The notes under the pieces were generated by a model that was not told where the DNA came from, made no database searches, and worked only from the letters and a program-made list of their open reading frames with translations. From Chloroflexota bacterium (GTDB lineage Bacteria > Chloroflexota > Anaerolineae > Anaerolineales > Villigracilaceae), in contig JAJYOU010000010.1 of assembly GCA_021795965.1 (NCBI GenBank), forward strand, positions 2,501 through 66,500: a stretch of 64,000 bases of DNA, written 5' to 3'. Positions 46,935 through 56,330 of the stretch are shown here, in pieces. How positions within the stretch are numbered: position 1 is the first letter of the stretch; each line of letters starts with the position of its first letter. The translations under genes and the position numbers were made by a program.

Positions 46935-47561
46935 ATGAATATGATTGAAACTGATTATCGAATTATCCAACCCAAACCCCTCCTGATCGTTATATCGGGT
47001 CCATCCGGGGTGGGCAAAGATACCGTACTGACCCGCATGAAGGAACGCGGTCTGCCATTCCATTTTGTGGTTACTGCAACCACGCGCCCAAGGCGCTCGA
47101 ACGAGGTGGATGGCAAAGATTATATTTTTGTGACCAGTGATGAGTTTGCCCGCATGATTGAAGAAAACGAACTCCTCGAATACGCGATTGTTTATAACGA
47201 TTACAAGGGCATTCCCAAGCGGCAGGTCCGCGATGCACTCAAAAGCGGGAAGGATGTCATCATGCGGATTGACGTCCAGGGGGCAGCCACCATGCGCAAG
47301 CTGATCCCGGATGCTGTTCTCATTTTTTTGACCACTGAAAGCGAAGAAGACCTGGTTCAGCGTCTCGAAGCCAGGCACACTGAAACCACCGAAGGACTCA
47401 AGCTCAGAATTGCCACCGCCCGCCAGGAGCTCAAACGTGCCACCGAATTTGACTACGCGGTTATCAATAAAAAAATGTGTCTCGATGAAACCGTGGACGA
47501 AATATCAGCCATCATCACTGCAGAACATCACCGCGTCATCCAGAGGAACGTGACCTTATGA
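46935..47561 (+). CDS. gmk: Guanylate kinase
   Basis: 208 residues. The P-loop is SGPSGVGKDTV, where Asp stands in place of the more usual Ser or Gly after GK. The GMP-binding site is intact: TATTRPRRSNEVDGKDYIF (part) and EYAIVYNDYKG. The enzyme phosphorylates GMP to GDP. Its last codons overlap the start of the rhomboid gene (ATGA). It uses the product of guaA. Confidence 0.93.
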   Translation: MNMIETDYRIIQPKPLLIVISGPSGVGKDTVLTRMKERGLPFHFVVTATTRPRRSNEVDGKDYIFVTSDEFARMIEENELLEYAIVYNDYKGIPKRQVRDALKSGKDVIMRIDVQGAATMRKLIPDAVLIFLTTESEEDLVQRLEARHTETTEGLKLRIATARQELKRATEFDYAVINKKMCLDETVDEISAIITAEHHRVIQRNVTL

Positions 47562-48316
47562 GTGATTCATTCAATCAACCTTATGCACCCCCGCCGCCTG
47601 CTTCTCCAACCATTGAAGAAAACCTGGTTTCGCCCACAGCAACCTATTTTTTGACCGGCTTCACTATTTTGATTTATCTTGGTCAAATGGCTTCCCAGGC
47701 TCTGACGGGCAACGATCTTCTCGCCGTTTGGGGCATGAAGAACAATCTCGCCATTATCGCCGGCGAATATTGGCGCTTTATCACCCCCATGTTTTTACAT
47801 GGATCGTTGTTGCATATTGGTTTTAACATGTATGCCCTGGTGGTGATCGGCTCCGGGCTGGAGCGCCGTTTTGGGCACGAGAGATATTTATTGCTTTATT
47901 TCCTGGGGGGATTTGCCGGAAACGTGTTTTCCTTCCTGTTTTCACCCGCGTATTCCCTGGGGGCATCCACATCCATCTTTGGTCTTCTAGGCGCAGAAAT
48001 GGTATTTTTCTACCAGAATCGGGAACTGTTCGGAAAAGGGGCACGCCGCGCCCTCCAGAATGTGATCATGGTCGCCGGCATTAACCTGGTGATAGGTCTC
48101 TCGCCTGGGATTGATAACTGGGGGCACCTGGGCGGATTGATGGGGGGCTTGATCTTCTCGTGGTTCGCTGGTCCCTTGTTAAGGTTGAGTGGAAATTACC
48201 CAAGTTTGAAAGTGGTCGATCAGCGCACTTCACGCGATCAGTTTTTGGGAGCAGGTCTCGTTCTAATAAGTTTCGGTTTTTTTGCGCTGGCAAAAATTAT
48301 AGGACTCCTGCCTTAA
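47558..48316 (+). CDS. Rhomboid-family intramembrane serine protease
   Basis: 252 residues with six membrane segments. The catalytic serine is in GASTSIFGLLG, and the catalytic histidine is in WGHLGGLMGG; the conserved HxxxN motif is HIGFNMYAL. These make it a probably active rhomboid protease that cuts membrane protein helices. Its ATG overlaps the gmk stop, so the two are coupled. The last helix is followed by a short tail. Confidence 0.88.
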   Translation: MSDSFNQPYAPPPPASPTIEENLVSPTATYFLTGFTILIYLGQMASQALTGNDLLAVWGMKNNLAIIAGEYWRFITPMFLHGSLLHIGFNMYALVVIGSGLERRFGHERYLLLYFLGGFAGNVFSFLFSPAYSLGASTSIFGLLGAEMVFFYQNRELFGKGARRALQNVIMVAGINLVIGLSPGIDNWGHLGGLMGGLIFSWFAGPLLRLSGNYPSLKVVDQRTSRDQFLGAGLVLISFGFFALAKIIGLLP

Positions 48317-48456
48317 ATATTCATTTTTGTCATCTTTTAAATCATTAATACCATCGATATGTTAGTGAAAAACAGCACAAACATTAAGCCATATTTCCGT
48401 TTTCTCTGGTATATTTCAATATCTTCTCTATTATCTCTAACAAGTGAGGGAAACAG

Positions 48457-49752
48457 ATGAAACAAATTTGCGTAATTGGCGTTGGGTATGTTGGAATTGT
48501 CACAGGCGCATGTTTTGCAGACCTTGGAAACCGCGTCATTGCTCTGGATGTAAATGTTCAGCGAATTGAAAACCTGAATAAAGGCATCATGCCAATCTAT
48601 GAGCCTGGTTTGGAAGAGCTGGTGAAACGCAACGTCAAGGCTGGCAGATTGATTTTTACAACTGATTATGCCGAAGCGGTAAATGGAACTGAGTTTGCTT
48701 TTATTGCAGTCGGCACACCCTCGGGGGTGAGCGGTGAAGCAGATCTGCAATATGTTGCTTCTGCTGCCAAGTCCATTGCTGAGAATATGACTGCCCCCAC
48801 GATCATTGTCAATAAGTCCACGGTTCCGGTTGGGACCGGGGATTGGGTGGCAGATATCGTCAAGAGATCACAAAAAACCCCGATTGATTTTTCAGTGGTT
48901 TCATGCCCTGAATTTTTGCGCGAAGGTTCTGCCATCAGCGATTTTCTACAGCCTCATCGCACCGTCCTCGGCTCGACAAATCGCGAAGCAGCCAACCAGG
49001 TTGCCCAACTTCATCTGCCCCTACGGGCGCCCATCGTGATCACAGATCTGCGCACAGCCGAAATGATTAAGTACGCATCCAATGCCTTCCTGGCGACAAA
49101 AATTTCCTTTATCAACGAAATCGCCAACATTTGCGAGGCGCTCGGTGCAGATGTCAAGGAAGTTGCCGCCGGGATGGGATACGACGCCCGGATTGGCCGC
49201 CATTTCCTCGATGCCGGTCTCGGCTGGGGTGGCTCCTGCTTTCCAAAAGATGTCCTCGCCCTGGCTTACATGGCTGAGGAAGCAGGTCTCGATCCGCGCA
49301 TCCTGAATACGGTCATGGATGTAAATTACGAACGTCGCAAGACCGCCGTTGAACATGTTAAAAAAATGCTTGGGGGTTCCCTCGCTGGGAAAACCATTGG
49401 TTTGCTCGGGCTTGCGTTCAAACCCAATACGGATGATATGCGCGATGCCCCCTCCATTGATATTGCCCAGGAATTGAATGCCGCCGGAGCCATTGTGCGC
49501 GGGTATGATCCTGTGGCGATGGATGTAGCCCGCAACCTGCTGCCTGCAGTCATCATGGCGGATGATCCTTACAGCATGGCGGATGGCTGTGATGCCCTCA
49601 TGGTGCTGACGGAGTGGAACGAGTTCAAACAACTCGACCTTGATAAATTAAAAGGGTTGCTGAAAACGCCGGTCATTTACGATGGGCGTAATATTTACGA
49701 TCCTTCGACCATGCGCAATTTCGGATTTACGTACCGGGCAATTGGTCGCTGA
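48457..49752 (+). CDS. ugd: UDP-glucose 6-dehydrogenase
   Basis: 431 residues. N-terminal NAD-binding domain [20 protein letters not shown], catalytic cysteine in [10 protein letters not shown], and C-terminal UDP-binding domain with [15 protein letters not shown]. It oxidises UDP-glucose to UDP-glucuronate for envelope polysaccharides. GTGAGGG lies upstream of the ATG. A hairpin without a strong T tract (49777-49808) follows the stop. Confidence 0.92.
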   Translation: MKQICVIGVGYVGIVTGACFADLGNRVIALDVNVQRIENLNKGIMPIYEPGLEELVKRNVKAGRLIFTTDYAEAVNGTEFAFIAVGTPSGVSGEADLQYVASAAKSIAENMTAPTIIVNKSTVPVGTGDWVADIVKRSQKTPIDFSVVSCPEFLREGSAISDFLQPHRTVLGSTNREAANQVAQLHLPLRAPIVITDLRTAEMIKYASNAFLATKISFINEIANICEALGADVKEVAAGMGYDARIGRHFLDAGLGWGGSCFPKDVLALAYMAEEAGLDPRILNTVMDVNYERRKTAVEHVKKMLGGSLAGKTIGLLGLAFKPNTDDMRDAPSIDIAQELNAAGAIVRGYDPVAMDVARNLLPAVIMADDPYSMADGCDALMVLTEWNEFKQLDLDKLKGLLKTPVIYDGRNIYDPSTMRNFGFTYRAIGR

Positions 49753-49843
49753 TCTTGTTTTTCCGATACGATTGGCGGATAATCGGGGGAAAATACCCCG
49801 GTTATCCGTTTCCATTTTTCCTCCGGTTGATTGAATCAAAAAT

Positions 49844-50755
49844 ATGACCACACCCCCAGTATGTGATTACGAAGGCTCCGATTACCAGACATCTTTCTGG
49901 GATCGGGGAGGACGTCAGTATGAAGACCTTGCAGAAGCGGCTGCGCTCAAGCGACTCTTACCTGCTGCTGGACACCTGATGCTCGAGTTGGGTGCTGGCG
50001 CGGGCAGGAACACACTTCGTTACCAGGGCTTCGATCGCATCGTGCTGCTTGATTATTCCCTTTCCCAGTTGGAACAAGCGCGGACCCGCCTGGGTGATTC
50101 AGCACGCTTCATCTATGTTGCCGCCGATATTTATAAATTACCCTTTAGGGACGCCAAATTTGACGCTGCAACCATGATCCGCACCCTGCACCACATGGCG
50201 CAAGCTCCAGCAGCATTAAAACAGGTGCGGCGTGTTTTACAGCCCGGTTCAATCTTCATCCTGGAATTTGCCAACAAATTAAATTTAAAATCCATCCTGC
50301 GCTACTGGCTTGGAAAGCAAAGCTGGAGCCCATTTACTCCTGAACCGGTTGAGTTTGTTTCTTTAAACTTCGATTTCCACCCCAAAGAAGTTAAAAAATG
50401 GCTGGCTGAGCTTGGTTTTGAAATTCAAAACATGCTTTCAGTCTCATTTTTTCGCCTGGGTTTGCTCAAGCGAATTATTCCCGCCAAAATTTTGGCATCG
50501 CTGGATAATATCCTTCAACCCAGCGGTAAATTGTTCCAACTCACCCCCAGCGTTTTTGTCCGGGCACAGCTAAAAAACTGGCAGTCTTTAAATTCATCCT
50601 CACCGGATTCTTTGGAAATTGTGGATCTTTTTCGCTGTCCGGAATGTGAATCCCACCCATTGCAGGACCAGGTCGACTTTTTGGTTTGCCCGGCCTGTGG
50701 TAAAAAATGGTCTCACTGCGCTGGAATTTATGACTTTCGGGCTCCGATCGAATAG
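49844..50755 (+). CDS. SAM methyltransferase with C-terminal zinc-ribbon (Trm112-like) domain
   Basis: 303 residues. Class I SAM methyltransferase with motif I LMLELGAGAGRNTLRY (~45-60), FIYVAADIYKLPFRD and a UbiE/Methyltransf_11 type core. A C-terminal zinc ribbon, CPECESHPLQDQVDFLVCPACGKKW (Cys pairs CPEC and CPAC), resembles Trm112. Such ribbons usually help partner methyltransferases; here one is fused. Substrate unknown. Confidence 0.72.
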   Translation: MTTPPVCDYEGSDYQTSFWDRGGRQYEDLAEAAALKRLLPAAGHLMLELGAGAGRNTLRYQGFDRIVLLDYSLSQLEQARTRLGDSARFIYVAADIYKLPFRDAKFDAATMIRTLHHMAQAPAALKQVRRVLQPGSIFILEFANKLNLKSILRYWLGKQSWSPFTPEPVEFVSLNFDFHPKEVKKWLAELGFEIQNMLSVSFFRLGLLKRIIPAKILASLDNILQPSGKLFQLTPSVFVRAQLKNWQSLNSSSPDSLEIVDLFRCPECESHPLQDQVDFLVCPACGKKWSHCAGIYDFRAPIE

Positions 50756-50852
50756 CCATTTTTTAAATCTTCGCCGGAACAACCCAAAAAAGTTTCTAAT
50801 TAATTAACCACAAAATTAAAAGAAAAAGAAACAGGTTTATCTCAAACCAGCC

Positions 50853-50890
50853 AAAAAAAGAGCTTCCGCCAATCGGTGGAAGCTCTTTGT
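50853..50890. terminator. Bidirectional terminator between convergent genes
   Basis: AAAGAGCTTCC with GGAAGCTCTTT plus the inner pairs GCC/GGT give a 14-bp stem with a 4-nt loop; A and T tracts flank it. Confidence 0.85.
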
Positions 50891-50892
50891 GT

Positions 50893-51216
50893 TTATGCCC
50901 GGATCATGGTCAAAAGCATCTTAAATTTTTGCGTTGCTTTTATGGCGTGAGTTTGCCCTGCAGGTAAAATGATCGCCTGGCCGGTTTTTAACAGGAATGG
51001 TTGATGATCGATCTGAATTTCAGCTTCACCTTCCAGGATTTCCACCAGTGCGTCATACGGGGCTGTGTGTTCGCTCAGCTCCTGACCAACATCAAAAGCA
51101 AATAAAGTGATATTTCCAGCCTCTGCTTTTGTGATCTGCCGGCTGACTACGGATCCTTCCTGGAATGAGACCATGCCGGTCAAATCAAGAATTTTAGCTT
51201 TTGGAGCGATGGACAT
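50893..51216 (-). CDS. Cupin-domain protein
   Basis: 107 residues from the ATG at 51216, with AAGGAGG 6 nt upstream. Single small cupin barrel: HTAPYDALVEILEGEAEIQID and ILPAGQTHAIKA keep the two cupin motifs, including His residues for metal binding. Function unknown; such proteins often bind small molecules or act as isomerases or dioxygenases. It follows kbl on the opposite side of a 66-nt gap on the same strand. Confidence 0.78.
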   Translation of the reverse strand: MSIAPKAKILDLTGMVSFQEGSVVSRQITKAEAGNITLFAFDVGQELSEHTAPYDALVEILEGEAEIQIDHQPFLLKTGQAIILPAGQTHAIKATQKFKMLLTMIRA

Positions 51217-51282
51217 TTTTGTCCTCCTTCTATTCTGATCCAAATTGCGATCATTATTTTAATATCCTGGTGACCTTGTCAA

Positions 51283-52461
51283 TTAAATCACACCAAGTTT
51301 TTTCCCGACAGATTTAAATGCTGCCAATCCCTGTTCGAGATCTTTTTCGGAATGTGCTGCCGAGATCATGACCCTGATTCTTGCTTTTCCCTGTGGGACG
51401 GTTGGGAATCCAAGAGGCATGGCGAAAACCCCTGCCTCGAAGAGTTCGCGGCTAAATTGTTGTGCCAGGGGTGCCTCACCCAGCATCACGGGCGTGATGG
51501 GGGTCTCACTTGCGCCGGTATTGAAGCCGAGAGATTTTAACTCGGCTTTGAAAAAGCGGGTGTTGCTCCATAATTTATCCACCAGCTCGGTGGAATTCTC
51601 CAGCAAATCCACGGCTGCCAGGCAGGCGGCAGCATCCGGTACTGTAACCGCGGAAGAAAAGAGGAAAGGTCGTCCGCGCTGGCGCAGCCATTCAATGATC
51701 ACCGAATTTCCCGCGACCACGCCTCCCACAACGCCGAAGGCTTTGGACATGGTACCAATTTCCACGTCCACTTTGCCATGCAGATTGAAGTGATCCACAA
51801 TTCCGCGACCACCTTTTCCGAGCACACCTTCGCCGTGGGCATCGTCCACCATTAATAGAAGATCGTACTTTTTTGCCACCTCGTAAAGGTCAGGCAGGGA
51901 GGCAATATCTCCATCCATGCTGAAAACACCATCGCTGACGATTAACCCGCGCCGGAATTGATTCAGATTGATTCGGATCTGTTCATCCAGCGATTTTGGA
52001 TCATTGTGTTCGTAAGGGATTATTTTTGCCCCTGAGAGCCGGCAGCCATCAATGATACTTGCGTGATTGAGGCGATCTGAAAAAATGACATCTTCCTTCC
52101 CAACCAGCGCCGGGATGGTTGCCAGGTTGGCGGTAAAACCGCTTTGAAATGTAATGGTCGCCTCAACCCCTTTGAAATCTGCCAGCCGCTTTTCCAATTC
52201 CAGGTGCAGACTCATGGTTCCAGCAATGCTGCGCACAGCACCAGGTCCAATTCCCATTGAATCAATCGCTTTTTTTGCAGCCGAGACAAGATTGGGGTGA
52301 TTCGCCAATCCCAAATAATTGTTGGAACAAAAATTGAGAACCTTTTTCCCGTCAACCACGAGCCAGGACCCTTGAGGGGATTGAATGGTGCGGATTTTGT
52401 TGTAAAGTCCCGCCTGTTTCAGACCCTCAAGCTCATGGGTGATCCAATCAATTTTGGACAT
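51283..52461 (-). CDS. kbl: Glycine C-acetyltransferase (2-amino-3-ketobutyrate CoA ligase)
   Basis: 392 residues. PLP-dependent alpha-oxoamine synthase with [23 protein letters not shown] and the Schiff-base lysine in IGTMSKAFG (Lys240). The overall pattern matches Kbl better than BioF. It links glycine and acetyl-CoA with 2-amino-3-ketobutyrate in threonine breakdown. Threonine dehydrogenase (tdh), usually beside it, is absent here. Confidence 0.85.
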   Translation of the reverse strand: MSKIDWITHELEGLKQAGLYNKIRTIQSPQGSWLVVDGKKVLNFCSNNYLGLANHPNLVSAAKKAIDSMGIGPGAVRSIAGTMSLHLELEKRLADFKGVEATITFQSGFTANLATIPALVGKEDVIFSDRLNHASIIDGCRLSGAKIIPYEHNDPKSLDEQIRINLNQFRRGLIVSDGVFSMDGDIASLPDLYEVAKKYDLLLMVDDAHGEGVLGKGGRGIVDHFNLHGKVDVEIGTMSKAFGVVGGVVAGNSVIIEWLRQRGRPFLFSSAVTVPDAAACLAAVDLLENSTELVDKLWSNTRFFKAELKSLGFNTGASETPITPVMLGEAPLAQQFSRELFEAGVFAMPLGFPTVPQGKARIRVMISAAHSEKDLEQGLAAFKSVGKKLGVI

Positions 52462-52547
52462 ATTTTCTCCTTTTCAACATCCTCGAATTATTTTTCTGGA
52501 TCAAAATATATTTCTGCAAAAATGGAATGGAGATTTGTGATAACTGT

Positions 52548-54257
52548 TTAGACGATAATTTCCTCTTCTGCCAGGAGACCCATTTCTGCCAGCGCAGATA
52601 AAACTTTTGCTTGGGCTCCAGCCTGGATGACGATTGTGGTCGGTCCCAAAATTTCACCCAGAAAACGGTTGGCTTTTGAAGCACGCAGTTCATTCAATAC
52701 TTCAGGTCTTGCCACCTTCAATACCACCAGTTTATTAATCCTGGCTTCGGTCCCATTTTTCTCCCAGCGCTGCAGGGCTTTTACAAACATGGCTGGCAAC
52801 GGAGAGGCTGAATATTTTTGTAGTAGGGTTAGCAAATGCTCAACTTTCAACCCCTGGGCTTTGGCTCGTTTCAAAGATGGGGCACTGACGTGATAGGTGT
52901 ATTCCTGGTTTTTCTGCCCATTCCAATCCGTAAACCTGGCGATCTGGTAGCGAATTGCACGCGGGAAGGCTCTTTGGACGACGATCTTTCCCTCTGAGCT
53001 GACTGTTAGTTTACCATTTTCTTCGATTAAACCCGCTGCCGCTTGCCGGTTGCGCAAGCGAAAAGCCGTTGCGGGTGCAGCTTCCACCGTTGAGGCTAAA
53101 TCCAGCAATCCAAGCCAATGCAGCGGTCCGCAAATGAGATAGCGAATCAGGGCGCCGTCCACTTCGTCCCAATTCGAAAAACCACGCAGGTACACCCCAT
53201 CTGATTTTCGTTTGATAAACCAGGTATCATAATCCCCCGCGGGGCGCTGGAAATCTGGATTCTTTGCTTTAATATCCCGCACAAAGGCGGGCAAACTCCA
53301 CCACTGGTCTTCAGGGATGGGTTCCAATTGCTCAAGTAAAAACTCCCTGGTAACCAGTGGCTGGTTGCTCCAGCCGCCTTCACAAACCAAGCCAGGCAGC
53401 TGTCGCAGTTCGTTGAAGGTCTCGCTCGACTGCCATTTTTCCAGCAGCAACTCGAGGGCTTTATCCCGCGGGGCTTCGAGAAAGGATTTCACTTTTTGGG
53501 GATTGAGTCCATCCGGGGCGATCAGCCCGGCAGTTCGGAGCAGTTCATGCAGGATGGGAGCCGGCATACTGGTTTCAGGCGACGCCAATTCCATGCGCAA
53601 TGCCGCCAGGTAGCTGCAGGCATCGTCCAGAATGTGATCACTTGCCGGCATGACAAATGATTTTTCTGCCGGAGAAGCAGCCCGCCCCGCTGCGCTGCTT
53701 CCTTTAAAATTGGAGGAAAGGGTATTTCCTGGTTCATCGCTGGCAGGGTTCAATAAGCTCCGGGTGTCTTCCTCAACATCTCCATCCCCTGCAGGGATTG
53801 ATTTGCTCTGGTCTGCCAAGATATCCCCAAAATCCATGGTCATAAAAATATCATCGGGGATAAAAGCAAACTCCATCATCCCTTTTTCCCCGTCGAAAAA
53901 AGCCCTGGCGATTAATGCCCGGTACCAGAGAATTTCGGTGGCAGATGAGGGGTTTAAATACGGCATTTCCCGATCCCGCTTCGCAGCCCCCATTTCGCGC
54001 AGCTCACCGAAGCGACGGGTAAAAACAACCCAGGGCATCCGTCCGTTTTCTGCCACCAGTGCCAGCAGCGCAGCCTGTCCTTCTTTGGGCAGGCTGGCGG
54101 TGATTTCTTCCAGCAATTCCGCATCGCAGAGACTTTCGCCAAGTTCAACGGCAGCCTCAGCCGGATCGGATGAAATTAATTCCAATCCCCAGAGAGAAGC
54201 AACGATGCGCAAATAACCAATATCATTGGTGGGGAGAACCTGGGCGAGGGTTGGCAT
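52548..54257 (-). CDS. Helicase-associated XPB/Ssl2-like N-terminal domain protein
   Basis: 569 residues without a helicase motor. The C-terminal ~120 residues (LKVEHLLTLLQKYSASPLPAMFVKALQRWEKNG through LSALAEMGLL; key parts LLTLLQKYS, FVKALQRWE) match the helicase-associated Helicase_C_3/XPB N-terminal family seen in Actinobacteria and Chloroflexota. Similar stand-alone proteins occur beside DNA repair helicases; none is in this window. Function likely in DNA repair or protein contacts, inferred. Confidence 0.6.
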   Translation of the reverse strand: MPTLAQVLPTNDIGYLRIVASLWGLELISSDPAEAAVELGESLCDAELLEEITASLPKEGQAALLALVAENGRMPWVVFTRRFGELREMGAAKRDREMPYLNPSSATEILWYRALIARAFFDGEKGMMEFAFIPDDIFMTMDFGDILADQSKSIPAGDGDVEEDTRSLLNPASDEPGNTLSSNFKGSSAAGRAASPAEKSFVMPASDHILDDACSYLAALRMELASPETSMPAPILHELLRTAGLIAPDGLNPQKVKSFLEAPRDKALELLLEKWQSSETFNELRQLPGLVCEGGWSNQPLVTREFLLEQLEPIPEDQWWSLPAFVRDIKAKNPDFQRPAGDYDTWFIKRKSDGVYLRGFSNWDEVDGALIRYLICGPLHWLGLLDLASTVEAAPATAFRLRNRQAAAGLIEENGKLTVSSEGKIVVQRAFPRAIRYQIARFTDWNGQKNQEYTYHVSAPSLKRAKAQGLKVEHLLTLLQKYSASPLPAMFVKALQRWEKNGTEARINKLVVLKVARPEVLNELRASKANRFLGEILGPTTIVIQAGAQAKVLSALAEMGLLAEEEIIV

Positions 54258-54291
54258 AAGATTTTTTTTGGTGAGTTCTTTCAGGTTTATT

Positions 54292-55209
54292 TTAACCGCG
54301 AACGACCCTTAACGCACCTGGTAAAATCTCAAATTTTAAATTTCTAAGATTGCTGCCAAAGCTGGTATATATTTCCCCGTCCGCATGGATATACATGGGT
54401 CGATTCGCCTGGATGCTGAAGCGATGACATCGCCCCATCCTGACATGGCTGGAGCCAATATGGGTCCCCTTCATAAATTTGGGCACCAGATTGAACATCG
54501 CCGGGCGGCTGCAGACATTTACATAAAGATAATCTAATATTCCATCGTCAATTTTCGCTTCCGGAGCGATCATAAAACCGCCGCCTTCGCGCCCGCCGTT
54601 ACAAAGCGTAAACATCAACACACTTTCCTCTACCAATTTTCCGTCAATATCCATTTTCATCTGGATGGGATCATGGTTCAGAATGATCGTCTGGATGACT
54701 GCGGTCAGGTACATGATGAAGCCACGCAAAAAGGGGAGTTTGTGCGAGCGGATGGTGACCACCGCATCAAAACCAATCCCAAGCGAATTGTCAAAATATT
54801 CCTGGCGTCCATTTTCATCCGTCATCAAGCCGACATCTATCAGGGAGGCTTCACCTTCCAAAGCTCGGACCAGAGCTTTATCTGCAGAGGTGGGAACGCC
54901 GCTCGCATAGGCAAAATCATTTCCCGAACCCACTGGAACAATCCCCAGGATCGGGCGTTTTTCAAATGGTACCTGCATCAAACCATTGACCACTTCGTGG
55001 ACAGTTCCATCCCCTCCCAGCGCGATGACCATGTCATATCCATCCAGACCGGCTTGTTTCGCCAGCTCGGTCGCGTGGGTGGGATAAGCCGTTCCGCTCC
55101 AGTCCGCATTTCCATACTCCTGGATGATCGGTCGTAAATCATTTACAACCTTCCAGGCAGATCCCATATCCGCCATTGCATTTAGAATTAGTTTGATTTT
55201 CCTGGGCAT
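54292..55209 (-). CDS. Diacylglycerol kinase-family lipid kinase (YegS/BmrU type)
   Basis: 305 residues from the ATG at 55209, which has GGAGG 5 nt upstream; an earlier in-frame ATG would place that site inside the gene. ALGGDGTVHEVVNGL carries the GGDGT ATP-binding motif. GSGNDFAYASGVP and GGREGGGFMIAPEAKIDDG complete the family. It phosphorylates diacylglycerol or related lipids with ATP. Confidence 0.85.
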   Translation of the reverse strand: MPRKIKLILNAMADMGSAWKVVNDLRPIIQEYGNADWSGTAYPTHATELAKQAGLDGYDMVIALGGDGTVHEVVNGLMQVPFEKRPILGIVPVGSGNDFAYASGVPTSADKALVRALEGEASLIDVGLMTDENGRQEYFDNSLGIGFDAVVTIRSHKLPFLRGFIMYLTAVIQTIILNHDPIQMKMDIDGKLVEESVLMFTLCNGGREGGGFMIAPEAKIDDGILDYLYVNVCSRPAMFNLVPKFMKGTHIGSSHVRMGRCHRFSIQANRPMYIHADGEIYTSFGSNLRNLKFEILPGALRVVRG

Positions 55210-55512
55210 ATTTTCCTCCATCCAAATTTGATCAAAATTTGAGACCAGCGCGGTAAGGGATTAATTTTTTGAAAAATACACGGTAATCAACCGCATACGC
55301 AGTCGTTTACCTCGTTTGAGAACCATTCAGATGACTGATCAAGATTAATTGAATCCATTTTTCATGGACCAATTTTCAAAAATAATTCTGTTTGATTGTA
55401 TTCATAAGTGTGTCAAATAACAACCTGTTTTCATAGAAGAAACGCAATATCGGGGCATTCACCAGAGTATGTTAAAATCAACTCATCTTGATTCGATATT
55501 TTGGAGATCTGC

Positions 55513-56292
55513 ATGCCATCCACAAACCGTAATTCTGCGACACCCCTCAAACCCGGGAAATGCGCCATTATTGTCGGCTCAGCAAAAGGCTTGGGGGGCG
55601 CCCTGGCTCGCAAATTGGCGCGCGAAGGATTTGTTTTGGGATTGGTGGATCGTAATTCTGAACTATTGGTCCAACTTTGCGCCGAAATCAACGCGGGAAA
55701 TGTGGGGCAGGCTTTTCCTTATGTTCAGGATGTGACTTCTTACGAGGAAGTTCCTGCATTATTTCAAAAGATTCTGGTCGATCTGGGTGGTCTGGATACA
55801 TTTATTTATGTTGCTGGAATTTTACTCCCCACCACGCCTACAACCTATGATTTTGAAAAAGATCGCCTGATGATCTCGGTCAATGCACTCGGCGCCCTGG
55901 CCTGGTTCAACGTCGTCGCACCGGTATTTCAAGCCCTGCATTCCGGACACATCGTTGGCATCTCCTCTGTTGCAGGCGACCGCGGACGGGTGGGCAATCC
56001 GGGCTATAACTCCTCCAAAGCGGCTTTGACCACTTACCTCGAAGCCCTGCGCAATCGTTTGAGCCGGTATGGGGTTCATGTTCTGACTGTCAAACCCGGA
56101 TTTATGGATACGGATATGTTGAAAAGCAGCCCGCGTACCTTTTGGGTGGTTTCCCCTGAACAGGCAGCGGAGGACGTTTATAAAGCCCTCCGGCAGCGCA
56201 GACAAACCATTTACACCCTTGGTCGCTGGGGCTGGATCATGTTCATCATCAGGCATGTTCCTTCGGTTATTTTCAGGCGTTTATCCTTATAA
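55513..56292 (+). CDS. Short-chain dehydrogenase, DprE2-like
   Basis: 259 residues from the ATG at 55513, with TTGGAG 6 nt upstream. Rossmann SDR with AIIVGSAKGLGGALARKLA, catalytic Ser in GISSVAGDRG and YxxxK in YNSSK. It is followed 38 nt later by a DprE1-like oxidase. In Actinobacteria DprE1-DprE2 together epimerise decaprenyl-phosphoryl-ribose to arabinose; this pair may perform a similar two-step epimerisation of a polyprenyl-linked sugar. Function is inferred from context. Confidence 0.7.
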   Translation: MPSTNRNSATPLKPGKCAIIVGSAKGLGGALARKLAREGFVLGLVDRNSELLVQLCAEINAGNVGQAFPYVQDVTSYEEVPALFQKILVDLGGLDTFIYVAGILLPTTPTTYDFEKDRLMISVNALGALAWFNVVAPVFQALHSGHIVGISSVAGDRGRVGNPGYNSSKAALTTYLEALRNRLSRYGVHVLTVKPGFMDTDMLKSSPRTFWVVSPEQAAEDVYKALRQRRQTIYTLGRWGWIMFIIRHVPSVIFRRLSL

Positions 56293-56330
56293 TTTTCTGG
56301 AGAGAGGGCAAATCATCACCTGGATGAAGA

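Noticed and set aside
49021-49632. 203-codon open frame opposite ugd
   Set aside because: Shadow of the Ugd coding sequence.
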